Origin: Luidia sarsii
Lineage: Eukaryota; Echinodermata; Asteroidea; Paxillosida; Luidiidae
Direction of reading: 5' to 3'
NCBI GenBank assembly: GCA_949987565.1
Contig: OX465103.1
Location: 19,849,280-19,913,279, forward strand
Length of the DNA: 64,000 nucleotides
The notes beneath the pieces are model-generated. The model searched no databases and was not told the DNA's origin. It saw only the letters and a list, made by a program, of their open reading frames with translations. Within the stretch, counting starts at the first letter, position 1, and every line of letters starts with the position of its first letter. The position numbers were made by a program, and so were the translations under genes. Positions 44,500-55,400 of this stretch are shown in pieces.

Positions 44500-45680
44500 A
44501 GTAGCTAAGCAGAAAGAGCACAGTCCTTGGAGTTATTTGAAGGTTGTTTGAAGAAAATCGGTCCAGGGGTTCCTGATTTAGAATTTTTTTTTTTTTCTTT
44601 AGATTCAGTTCAAATTCAAGTCCGTTGCTTAGCAACCAATATAAACAAGCCATCAATCAAATTACAATGTTTATGATGTCCAAATTAACTAATTAAGCCT
44701 CTGGGGCCAACAAAACTGCAATATTAGCATTCCTTGCAAAAAGTTTCGCTAGAACAGAAGGAATTAAGCAATTTGGTGGCATCAAATTTGAATTATGAGA
44801 CTTCAAAAAGGGACCTAAGGTCCCCGGGGAATATCATGTTTATAAACACTAGTGGAAATCTGGTAAATCGATCGACACCATAATTATATAATAAACCCAT
44901 CATTTTCAATGTAATAAACCCATCATTTCAGAAGTGCATATCTCAAAAAGTAAATGTCTGATCTTGTTCATGTTTTCACAAGTAATAGAAAAGTAAAAAA
45001 TGTTTTAAGATAAGTCATCCAAACAGGTAAATAAACTTCCTTTATTTTTATGTTATTTATTGAAAAATGCAAATTACGCCATTTTATCAATCTCAGAGAT
45101 CATTTTGTGCATGCATTTTGCATGCATACGCATTTAGCATACATTATATATACTTTAAAAGAGCATTATCTCCAAAACTAAATGTCTGACCACACTCATT
45201 TTTGGAACAGGGGATACAAGTATGTTTCCTTTTGGATTACCTCAAAACAAAATATTTTCCCTCAATTAATTGGCTGTTAATTAGATATGCAAATAAGGCT
45301 TAATTGCTTTTTTAAAGATTTTTCATAAAATTGGGGGAGAAAATAGATGAAATTAATAAAAAATTTAAGTAAAAGTGAATTATCTCAAAGACTGAAGTTT
45401 GTTTAGATTTTTAATTAAGCCTTATGAAAATGTAAGCTAATTAGTGCTGTTTATTTGACTTGCAGAGAATATTTTGTTAAGTTGTGGTATGAAAAGTATC
45501 CAATAGAAACACATAGTTGCAGGAAACCAGTAATCTTTTAACATTGAATGAGTGTTGATAATAAACAATAATTTTTAATTTATACTGTGCTGTTTACATA
45601 CAAATGATCAATCAAAGAACAAAGAACTCCAATTAAAAAAAAAAAGGGGGGAAAAAAAGGAAAAAAACAAAACAAAACGA
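44500..45680. other. Inserted AT-rich DNA between Ngaro gag and RT
   Basis: Starts with a homopolymer T run near 44587, ends in A/G-rich low complexity near 45635-45680. No coding motif or TIR seen. Confidence 0.4.
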
Positions 45681-46496
45681 GAAATATATGTCTGTTGTGA
45701 AACAGAGCATAGAGCTTTTCCGCTTCTGTTTGTAACAAGTCATAGAATAGCCCCATTCCTACTCCAAAACGCATGTACATATTTTGTGCACAAAGCCTAT
45801 GGGACTCGAGTGTGGTATTCAAAAATTCATAAAAAATATAAACAATGGTCCTTCGGTTCCAAACTTTAGATTTGGAATGTCTAGCACGATAGCAAACTAC
45901 ATACCAAATTTCGAGATGATCGGCCAATGCCTTATATGTGTTTTAAAATCACACATTTTGATGACGTCATGATTGCCTAACGACATTTTGGCTCCGGAAG
46001 GTGTTTCTAAACCATGTCCCCAATAGATATCAAAGAAAAAATGGAAAAAATCTCGCTCCGTTGGCCAAATATGCTCATTTCAATGTGAAAATCTGAAAAG
46101 TTCATGACCTCATAAATATTCATGAGATGACGTCACGGTCAATCGATGGCAATTTTTGGATACACCTTTTCCCAACTTAGATACAGTGCAAAGTTGAAAC
46201 CAAACGAACTTGCACTTTTGCTTTTAATGGATTTTGAAATTTGCCCCTTCAAAGCAAGGTCACATGACACGTGATGACGTCATGATGACATCAAGGTGTT
46301 TAGGATCAATTTCAGCATGGGCTTTATGCATTTGCCACGTTTGAAAAAAATCCAAGTCTGTTCAATGACCAAAGTCGTGCTTACAAAACCCCTGTGCATT
46401 GTCTATGGGCTTTGGGGGAGAAGAAGAAGAAGACTAAGAAAAAGCCTAACAAAAGATATAGCTTTTCCGCTTCCCTGGAAGCGGCGGAAAAGCTAA
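45681..46496 (+). mobile_element. Hairpin-ended repeat family D, copy 2
   Basis: Counterpart of 25542-26399: GAAATATATGTCTGTTGTG start, AGAGCTTTTCCGC near the left end, an AGAAGAAGAAGAC run, and the terminal hairpin GCTTTTCCGCTTCC-CTG-GAAGCGGCGGAAAAGC at 46461-46492, then TAAAA. It lies within the foreign segment inside Ngaro. Confidence 0.65.
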
Positions 46497-48300
46497 AAAA
46501 CCCAGCCCTCCTGATCCTAGGCCTAGGACATCCAAACCACTGGTGTTTGTTAAAGTTTTATGTGGTGGTTAGACCATGGAGGCAGAGACTGGCCAGGGTG
46601 ATCTGTCCTTGCCTGAGGCAATAACTAGTAACAGCTGGCTAGTATCAGGTACCTCTTGTGTGTTGGCATGGCAGCAGTCACACAAGGCCTTGTGTTCCCA
46701 AGGGGCCAAGGATATGCCCATGCTGTGAATAAATAGTACTGGAGTACTGGGTAAGTGGGTACTTGTCTGTTACTAGTGACTAGTGTGGGAACTCTTCACA
46801 GAAATCTGTAATAGGCATAGGAAGTAATTTACCCCCTCTGCAATTAATTGATTAGTTGGCTATTTTCTGTCCATCTCCTGACTACTAAGTTTTTAGACAA
46901 ATGACCAAGGGTTCCTCAAGTCTTTACACAGCTCAACTCATACGCCTCATCATCCTTCACAAGTTTCACATCACTCACACTAATCCCTACCTCATCACAA
47001 AAATACTCCAACCCCATCACTATTTATCAAATAAAAATAATCTAAACCAATCAAAGGAAAAAAAATAAATCTACCTATTATAAGTATTAAATGGCCAAGG
47101 CCCCTGAAAAACAAAAAGTTGAATGAAACTAATTAAGTAGTAAAGAAAGTACACTAAATTTTAGAAAGGGGTCAATATTACTCAATAATGACGATATTTA
47201 GTGTATAGTGAGGGCGACTCACTCCCACAAAACAAGTAGTACTTGAAGTACCAAAGAATTATATAAAAAAATGAATAAAAGGGCTAAATATGAATAGTTG
47301 TATATATTTTACTAAGAACAATAAATTAACCTGAATAGAAAAAAATGTCTTTTGAAACCCCCCAAACAATTAAGAAATGGATATTTTCAAATATTAAATA
47401 GTTGTAGAGCTCACTCAGTAGGCTAGGTACGGTATGCACACGTTCGTGGACACGACCAAAGAGAGGCTGAATCGACGCGCCACAGTGCCGTGAAAGCGTG
47501 TTTGCACTATCACTGCGCGTAGTCTGGTTTCGGCCCAGAGGCATCGCTTTTATCGTGCGCTATATGATTGACTCATTGTAAGAGGTCAGAACCAGACATA
47601 TGTCTCTACACACAGCCTCTACCCCAGATTCTCATGGGACCTCTCCATTAAAAGGCGCTCTCAATGGAGTAAGCCTCGTTCCCAACCTTTGGCACCATAA
47701 CCTATGGCTTCATCAAACATGGCGCTAGAAAATAATATGCAGATCGGGCGCGTACAGCATTTCTGTCATATAGTGCACCCTAATTATACAATTAACAGTT
47801 GATTTTGATGTTCAAGGTAATTTGGACTAAGTAGTACATGTCTTAATAAAACAGGCCAACTCATAAGCTTTCTTTTGAGGGTAAACACGATAAATTTGGA
47901 CTTCATCAACGTGAGAACGGGCCCACAGATAAACGTCACTCCGCCTATTTTTCGGTTGACAGGATTTGTGCCGCGGAAGATTATATAAAAACGTGAGTGG
48001 TTTTTAGCACTCGGGTCAGATTTTTACTTCATTTTTCTCAAAAACTAGAAAACTTATTACTTTCACATTTGGTGAAACAGTAGAAAAACACGTTTTTGGT
48101 AGCTTTGTCTTGTTATTATCGTTTTTTTTCAATCAGTTTTGTCAAAATAAATTGTTGAAAATGACACTCTGACGCTCGGACTGCCTCGGGGTGTTTACAT
48201 TTCGCCACTTTTGCGCGTGTCACGTGACATCGCGGTATGTCTAGTAGCAGCATCCTCCCTATTGGGATAATTTATCAGCCAAGAAGCCAACACTGTTAGT
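46497..48300. other. Foreign or degraded Ngaro sequence, nothing recognised
   Basis: AT-rich from 46850 on. No domain-bearing frame or TIR pair was recognised. Confidence 0.35.
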
Positions 48301-49534
48301 TTAATTGGTGTTGGGGGTACGAAAATGTTTTCGGCCTTGAAAGGATGCTGACCCAGATTGCGGACCCTTGGTTACTTGTGGTTTACCAGCTTTTTCATCC
48401 CTACCAACTGGTCTTGTTGGACCACCACCCCGCTGCGTGAAGGTCCGAAGCTGGGACCCAGACCGGCACATCACTGCACCATGTCCAAAGCCAGAACATT
48501 TGCTACACTTATGCAAAAACTTTCATGCCCGAAAGTGGCAGCCACGTGGGCCGTTAAAACCGAAACAATAACCTGTCTTTTGGCCCCGAGCACCAGACCC
48601 ATTATATGCAAACGTAGACCCTGGCTGTGATGATGCCATGACCGGTGCAGCTGCAATAGTAATCCACAATTCAGTATCAAGCGCCCCCCACGACCGGGAA
48701 GGGTGAGTTTCCATGGCGAGGCGAAATTGTTCATCATAACGCCTCCACCCATACCCTGGGAACTGCAGCGCTGCTGTGCGCACTATTTCTGCATATTTGA
48801 GCAGCTCGGAAGAGCGATGAGTACGTTTCTCTAAGTAAATGGTCATGAATGTATGGAAAGCTGAAGACCATTTATCAATTGAATCGATCTTTTTGCCACG
48901 TGTGGCTGCTTGGCGCACTACCATATGGTCCCCTTCCATGGCCAAAATCAGCAGTATTCGACTTGGCCAGCACTGCTGCTGCACTATCTTGCAGCAGGAG
49001 GGAAAGATCGATGTATGCTCCTTGCCAAATTTTGTCTTTAAGCGCTAAAGGGACATGCCCCCCTAAAGGTACATAATTATCTACCCTAGGAATCAGCTGA
49101 GGTCGAGCTGATGCATGTAGTGCGTCTGCCAGCGAGGGAGCAGTGAAAGCCGATGTTTGCTCAAGATTACTTGCATTGTTAGACTGTGAGCTTGTGGAGG
49201 GGCCCATGCTGGCACCAATTGTACCGCTACAACCATGACTACCTACAACATTACTAATGTGAGCTTCATTAATAATATCCGGATTGTTACTACCACTACT
49301 ACTAGTGTTACTAATACTAGTACTACTCTCACCCAACTGGTTTGCCTCCCCAACCGTCGGTTCCAAGGTCACGTTGGAGCCCATGGTGTTCGACCTCATC
49401 CTAGCGGACGTAGTACGTGTAGTGCCACTAGAAGCAGTAGCTCTAGCAGCAGAACCACTACTCACTAGTAGTAGGTCTTCCAGCCCTACTCCTGGTAGAC
49501 CCCCGGGTTCTTGGTCGTGCTCTGGGGGCTGCAC
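48301..49534 (-). pseudogene. Ngaro gag-like ORF with zinc-knuckle region
   Basis: Frame 1 (49534-48940) is Ser/Thr/Asn-rich and ends in VPLGGHVPLALKDKIWQGAY and IDLSLLL. After a frameshift near 48940 it continues with IDSIDKWSSAFHTFMTIYLE and ALQFPGYGWRRYDEQFRLAM. A cysteine cluster follows: YCFGFNGPRGCHFRA, stop, KFLHKCSKCSGFGHGAVMC. The TGA near 48525 stands where the next Cys of the knuckle is expected. The IDKW...YxxxxR and C-x-F-N-x-G-x-C layout is that of DIRS/Ngaro and related gag-like proteins that bind element RNA. Confidence 0.75.
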
Positions 49535-49938
49535 TCTGGGGACGTGTCAAGCTGGATGGCTCCACCGTCAAAGGCAGCAGCTGCCATCGCCGGGGTTGAC
49601 GGGGCATAATCAGCGAGCAAATAGCGGCCCAACGTTAGAGTTAGCTGAGGGTTCCACACAAATTCAAGCAAATGTCCGCAGGCCTACGCCTATACTGAAA
49701 CTAGGCCAAGCCTAAGTTCCTCAGTTGGTGTGATGTCCCGAATCAAGCAGAATCCTGCCTAGGCTAGGCCTAAACATCCTTCAAAAGGGGGGGGTGAATA
49801 AATCCTCAAGCTACAGTGTGTAAAATCTAGCGAGGTTGCCCAACCTGGCCTAATCCTCTTCCAAACAGGTAACCCTCTCCCACAAAAGAGAATTAATTCC
49901 CTTAAAAGGTTGTCAATTCAATCAGATGATTAAAATTT

Positions 49939-50848
49939 TATTAGATATTTTAAAAGTTGACACATAGCCTGATTGTAACCCATACATGTACAAAGGCTGT
50001 GACAAACTGAAAACTTTTTACATGCATTGCTTAATGCCAGCCCTCCCATTCAGGTGTCCTATTGGTTAAAGGTTTTGTCACTACAGCTCTCTCATTGGCC
50101 AAAATTCTCTACTGTGATTGGCTGACACATATGCTCATTGGTCTGTGGATCCTTTTTGGCAAAACTGTGTTTCTCAAAAATGTTGTAAAGTAAATTTAGC
50201 CAGCATGCTTTCCTCAAATTCTACACATACCTGCAGATAATGAAAGCTGCTAAAAAATACTACCTTACACTCCAAGCACCACTTCTAGATAGTTATGCAT
50301 GGAAGAGATACTTCAGTTTTTCTTGTCCCCATTTGCCAAAAAAAATTGGATCAACTAGATTGACAGCTTCACCGAGCCATGTTACACAGCGTGACGATTC
50401 CACATTGTTACAAAAAGGTCCAACTATCATACACAAGAAAGGTATGCACTTGTCTTCCAGGAAAAACAAGTGCAAAGACCTTCTGTGAAATACATGTACA
50501 GTTCAGCACTCTGCCTACGGCACTGGCAGCTTACAATGAATATTCATTATAAAGTTGCAACCAATGCAGCTGATTGGCTGTTTGCAAAAGAGCAGGAACC
50601 CTTGTTGACACAGAATTGCTGATGGCATTTTGTGTGGTAAGCACCCACAAGCATTACAAAGAAGCCAACCCAGCGTGTGCATAACATGTATAGTCTCGTA
50701 CATTTGTGTTTCGATTGTGCTGTGATTTGTTGTTGCGTCACACTTTTCACAACCAAATTATGAATCTTGTCAACCCGTGACTTACTGCCTAAATACTAGA
50801 ATGAATTCTGAGAATAAAGCATTTGATCAATTAATGATAAAATGTCTT
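49939..50848 (-). repeat. Ngaro split repeat A1 (5' end of the element)
   Basis: Partner of A2 at 35609-36517. Its outer edge (AAAATGTCTT) abuts gypsy RT sequence beginning TTGTCTGAATTGG. This fixes the right boundary of the insertion. Confidence 0.9.
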
Positions 50849-51470
50849 GTCTGAATTGGCGAAGTGATTTGGGAACTGGAAAGTCTTTAATAGCTTCCAC
50901 TTTATCAGGCTGTGGGGCAATGCAACCAGCGTCAACAGAGTGGCCAAGATATGTGACTTTTTTAGCACCAAAAACACATTTGTTTAGATTAATGACTACA
51001 CCATATATTGATTTAATCGTTCGAAAAGTTCGTTAAGATGTAACGCATGCTCTTCCTCGGAATTGCTAGCGACAAGTAAATTGTCAATGTACACATACAC
51101 AAATGATAGTCCATGTAATACTCTATCAATAAAATGTTGGAATGTTTGCGCTGCATTGCGAAGACCAAAAGGCATTTTCAGAATTTTGAATAATCAAAAT
51201 GGATTTGTAATAGCCGTTTTATGAATATCGCTGGGTTCTATTGGGATCTGATGATACGCCCTTGCTAAATAGTTTTGCCATTTAAGTTGGCCGAAAAGTC
51301 ATGTATGTGGGGGATTGGGTAACGATCAGGATTAGTTATTTTATTCAATGCTCGATAATCCCCGCATGGACGGCAATCACCGGATTTTTTGGGAACCATA
51401 TGCAATGGTGTCGCCCAACAGCTTTGCGATGGACGTATTATCCCTAGCTGTAACATGTGGTCAAATTGCT
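50849..51470 (-). pseudogene. Ty3/gypsy reverse transcriptase, degraded
   Basis: On -: [60 protein letters not shown], then after frameshifts [16 protein letters not shown] and MPFGLRNAAQTFQ. The catalytic box reads VYVYIDNLLVAS: the second Asp of YxDD is Asn. The tail KVTYLGHSVDAG ends at the Ngaro boundary. Several frameshifts and the D-to-N change show the element was dead or dying, possibly before the Ngaro insertion. Confidence 0.9.
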
Positions 51471-51948
51471 CGATGGAAACAGTATCGCTGGTGGGCGCAA
51501 GAATGAGTTGCGTGTTGATGGAAAGCCTTTGCAAGAACAATTGTTTGAAGATTTTTTCTTCCAACGTGCGGTCTCCTATCAATTGGCGCATGCGGTGTAG
51601 GAGTTGTGTGGGCTTGCGGTCTCCTAATTCTTCCGCTATTAAAAGCTGATGCAGACGTCTTTGTTCGGATGCTGAAGTGCGCTTGACTAATTCTTCTTTC
51701 ACTTTATTGTACGGGTCATTGGCGGGGCACTGTTAAAGTAAGTCTCGTACTTTGAGGGCTATTTCTGGCTGTAGAGAAGAAACCTCATAGAATGCGTACT
51801 TAGTTTGTTGCTGCGTAATGCCACGCATTGAACATTTTGCTTCTATTTGAGCAAACCATATACCGGTACGCAGGTCGTTTGGCCAAAAGGGTGGCAATTT
51901 GAGGCTAACAGCGAACTGTTGTGGACTGGGTTCTTCTTCCTTGGACAT
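51471..51948 (-). pseudogene. Ty3/gypsy gag, fused in frame to RT by a deletion
   Basis: Starts [20 protein letters not shown] and continues [56 protein letters not shown] and [15 protein letters not shown], a capsid-type gag. One in-frame TAA follows KVRDLL (near 51735). After DTVSIEQ the frame passes directly to [13 protein letters not shown] of RT, so the nucleocapsid, protease and RT N-terminus are missing by an in-frame deletion. Upstream, 32 bases away, ends an SGNH-like frame on the same strand. Confidence 0.85.
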
Positions 51949-51979
51949 CGTGCTTTATTAGGCCTTCAAATGTCAATGG

Positions 51980-52730
51980 TCAGGCGTTCAGTTCCGTCAA
52001 TAATACCCTATTGTCTGCTTCAAAGGATAGCAACAGTACACGAAACCACCTCTTTTTCAGGTGGGATTTGGCGTGCAAGCCATCGTACAGGCCAGAGGAA
52101 TCGTTGCGTAACGCGGCAATGTATTGTACCGTGCTGATTTCGACTTCCTTTTGCTTGGCTTTCTTACGGATGTACATGTATGCCATGATAGAGTGCGCGT
52201 GGAAATGCCTGTTTGTAAATTTCACAATTCAAAGCTCGTATCCGTACATTAACTTCGTCTAACAACGAATCTATGTGCTTCTGATTGTTATTAATGCAAT
52301 TTGTCTGCGGATAAAATTGGCGATGATAAACCTTTGCTTGTTTGAGATTTGGCGAAAGAAAGCGTCGGGATAGTTACAACAGAAACTATAGTAGCTTGCC
52401 TAAACGCTTTGATTTGTTGAATGAAACGAGACAATTCCGCAAGCAAACCGTCTGCTGACAAATCAGATTTCTTTAAAACCTTAGCAGAATGCGGAGAGGA
52501 GACAAATTCGGTGAGGTTGTTAATACCAGCGGCTGACTTAATTATCGTGAAATCAAAAACGCTGTACGATTGCAATTTTGAAAGGGTTGGTATTAAAAAT
52601 CAGGTCACTTATCTTGGCCCCACGACAATAATGAAATCTACATTTAGGGTACTGGACGTGGGTTGTGGGTAGCGGTCAAATGAAAAAGCCCATGAATCAG
52701 CGACAAGTAAGTGGCAAATTTTTGAATTCA
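51980..52730 (-). pseudogene. SGNH-hydrolase-like ORF upstream of gypsy gag, frameshifted
   Basis: Reading - in order: HLLVADSWAFSFDRY (block I-like, ADS in place of GDS), YCRGAKISDLI (block II-like GAK), VFDFTIIKSAAGINNLTEFV (block III-like GINN), GLLAELSRFIQQIKAFRQAT, then after frame changes SSGLYDGLHAKSHLKKRW (block V-like D-x-x-H). The order and spacing fit an SGNH domain of about 200 residues, with substitutions at two signature positions and at least two frameshifts. It could be an extra ORF of the gypsy element or a neighbouring element's ORF. Confidence 0.5.
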
Positions 52731-54745
52731 TGGATTAACGCGAAATCACGTCAGGGTCACCAATTTTTTGCTGTGCAACTTATGAAAACGCGTAAATGAA
52801 AGTATGGCTACTTTGAGAGGAAGAAATGAAAATGGAGTTAATTTGGTACGCTGGTTTACTATACGGGCCTACAAGAAAATAAAGGTGAAAATAGATCGCG
52901 GCGGGCTTTCGCTTAAAGCTAAATATTTACCAGTGCTGCAGCGATCACTGTGGCTTACCTATTGGCTGTACACTACTGCCAAACGGATATACCACGGCGA
53001 CCGAGCAGCTGGATAGGTGGTGTGCTTGCTGGAGATAGTGGCTTGAAGGGGCTGCCGTGGTGTGGCCTCGACTGAGTCGATTTAAAAAGCAAGGTGGAGC
53101 AATTGTGCAGCCACCTTTTATTAAGGCCAGCCCCATGCTGTTATGCAATAACATAACTAAAATAGTGCATGCTGACTTGGCTCCTGCAAAAGGGCACAGA
53201 ACACAAAAGAAAAGCACTCGGGGAGAAACCAGGACAAATAAAGGACTACTACACCATACAGCTTGACCTTTTAAGTGAGTTAACAGCTCTTTGGTCTGTT
53301 GTCAAAAAGATCATCGGTTGAGTGATGGTTGAATTCGCACGATTGATAAAATTTCCCCTGGCAGAAAACCGATTGGCCTCCACACTGGCTACAGGAACGA
53401 GTATTGGACAGCTGAGAGGACCAGTGCTTTCCATCAGGAGTAGATTGTTTATACAAAGATTACTAAACAGCCCCTTGCCAGCATGTGGTAAAGATAACAG
53501 CTGGGGCGACTGTCCAGCAGCTCTGGTCATGCTCTGATTGAGTAGGCCAGCAGTGAGCCTCTTCCATTCTTAAACGAAGGGGTGTATAATAAGAAACAAC
53601 TCAGCCTTTCTCATTTACAGTAAGACTTTTCCGCTTAACAGGGTTTTTATTCAAGGGATTCCAGGGATTTCAGTAGTTCAGTATTGAATAATTGATTATG
53701 TAGCCATTTCTACGTTTGCCGTGTTTTGTAAACTGAATCTTGCGTGCAACCACCCAACCATTTTCGAGGTCGAACGTACCTATTCAAAAAGAGTAGACCG
53801 GCCTTTCCCCTAAATGTGGAGTCACTGTGCATGACTTTGTACTATCTTCTTGCCCTTTATACAACACTACTGCCAAAACCACATCCCGATGAAAATGCCA
53901 TTGAAAAAAATGCCAGTAACATGGCAAGCTACGCATATATAGGCTACGTTTTCCCCAGCTATTTCAGCTATACAGATCCTATGCAACTGAACTGCGATAA
54001 TTTGTGCGTGTATTTAAATAATGACATACCTTATGAAAGCACTTGTCAAATTTTGAGACTACAACTAAATCATGGCAATGTCACCAGGCACACGTTCATG
54101 TTCACGGGTCTACTCACTGATGATCCGCATTAAAAAAAATGCCTCGATAATATCCGCATGAAAACGATTTTAAACACATACTATGTCTCTATTCTATTTT
54201 TTGCACGATCGATTATTACTCCATCCATATGTACGTTTTACTCCATCTCGCCGTCATGTCTTTTTGGCATCATTTATAAACCAATGACAAAACTACTTCA
54301 GTACAAATGGCTCAAACGTACGGCATGACATGATACTGTCCGGTGCCTGTCTAAAGCCGTGGGCAGAGTAGTAGTGCTGATCATCAAAAACTCGACTATC
54401 TTATGGTCGTAATACATGTACATGTAGCGCACAAGTGACAAGGTCAGCAAACTTTGTGTACGATAATCACGTCCGGCGTACAGTTCAGTGTGTATTTTTT
54501 CCAGCAGGCAAACAAAATTACTACCACTACTCTAACTGGTTTGATGACGTAGGGTGTACTGTGTTATCTGGAACAAATCAATTTGACTTACTTTTAATAG
54601 CAAAGATAAAAAACAAAATGGGCACAAATGCAAATTGACATTGATTTGACGCACAGACTTAGTACCGGTACTTTCGGATGTTTTTAACAGTTAGTTGGGG
54701 CATACATCTTACCTCGCCCTTCGACGTTTTTGAAGAGATTCTTAC
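52731..54745. other. No gene recognised
   Basis: May include the 5' LTR or leader of the gypsy element, but no second LTR copy is in the window to prove it. The + frame at 53744-54133 (129 residues) has no recognised domain. Confidence 0.35.
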
Positions 54746-54810
54746 CAAATCTCCCAAGTGTTGAACCAACAATAGTAGGTCATCAGGTAGTCCAGCGAGA
54801 CAACAGCCAC
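54746..54810 (-). CDS. Candidate exon of an unidentified - strand gene (exon C)
   Basis: Donor GTAAGAATC and acceptor CACTGAAGTTAG bracket 65 bases whose best frame reads GCCLAGLPDDLLLLVQHLGD. The phase does not fit exon A directly (needs phase 1, exon A leaves phase 2), so another exon, another acceptor or a mutation must be assumed. Confidence 0.3.
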
Positions 54811-54929
54811 CTAACTTCAGTGAGTAGAGAACAAACAAATGTTATGAAAATGACGGAAAGGTAAGCTTTAAGAAAATAAGAATGATTTACAAAGATTCTA
54901 ACAGGGAATACATAAAATTAATATCAAAC

Positions 54930-54968
54930 CTGTCCTCCAACAGTTGCCAGAAATAATTCAGCATGTCA
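54930..54968 (-). CDS. Candidate exon of an unidentified - strand gene (exon A)
   Basis: Strong acceptor TTTCTTCCTTTTTCAG, 39 bases reading DMLNYFWQLLED, and a weak donor GTTTGA. In phase with exon B upstream. If the donor is not used, the frame continues to a TAA after LLESL and this would be the last exon. Confidence 0.4.
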
Positions 54969-55323
54969 CTGAAAAAGGAAGAAACACGTAGTGATTGGCA
55001 AACAGTCCAATGAGAGTAACAGTAAATTATGTTTGAATTTGTCATGGTAATGGCAACTTGGAATGAAAAAAAGTAACAAACATCAACAGGCTATGGTGAC
55101 GTTCATAAAATTTACTTCTGGTTCCAACGTATACTTATGGATATTGTTAATTACCATGACTACTTGAAAATGAAAGTTGAAGAACAAACATGACATAACA
55201 AAACAAAACCATATCAATTATAAATTCACAAACTTGTAGAATAGAACTGCACAGTACTACATTTGCATTTGAGTGTTCAGGGGTAAATGCAAAGAAACAA
55301 TTTTTAAAAATATGTTCACTTAC

Positions 55324-55400
55324 CTGTTTAAGTCAACTTTAGTCAATCTGGGAGGCACCATATTAAGTGATACGATGGCTGTGATGAGTAGTTGGCCCAA
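55324..55400 (-). CDS. Candidate exon of an unidentified - strand gene (exon B)
   Basis: 77 bases between a TATTTACCAG acceptor and a strong GTAAGTG donor, reading LGQLLITAIVSLNMVPPRLT and KVDLN, ending in phase 2 as exon A requires. Amphipathic helical look, like a HEAT/ARM-type protein, but I do not recognise the family. Confidence 0.4.

Larger units (their letters stand above)
34644..50848 (-). mobile_element. Ngaro-type retrotransposon (16 kb with its own insertions)
   Basis: On - the order is A1 (50848-49939), gag-like ORF, RT, RNase H, tyrosine recombinase, SGNH hydrolase, B1 (37282-36517), A2 (36517-35609), B2 (35408-34644). A1=A2 and B1=B2, with B1 directly joined to A2. This split-direct-repeat layout defines Ngaro-like YR retrotransposons. 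Every ORF carries at least one stop or frameshift. The element itself is split by a 4.1 kb hAT in RNase H, and 3.8 kb of foreign sequence including repeat-D copy 2 lies between gag and RT. It interrupts the Ty3/gypsy element. Confidence 0.9.
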
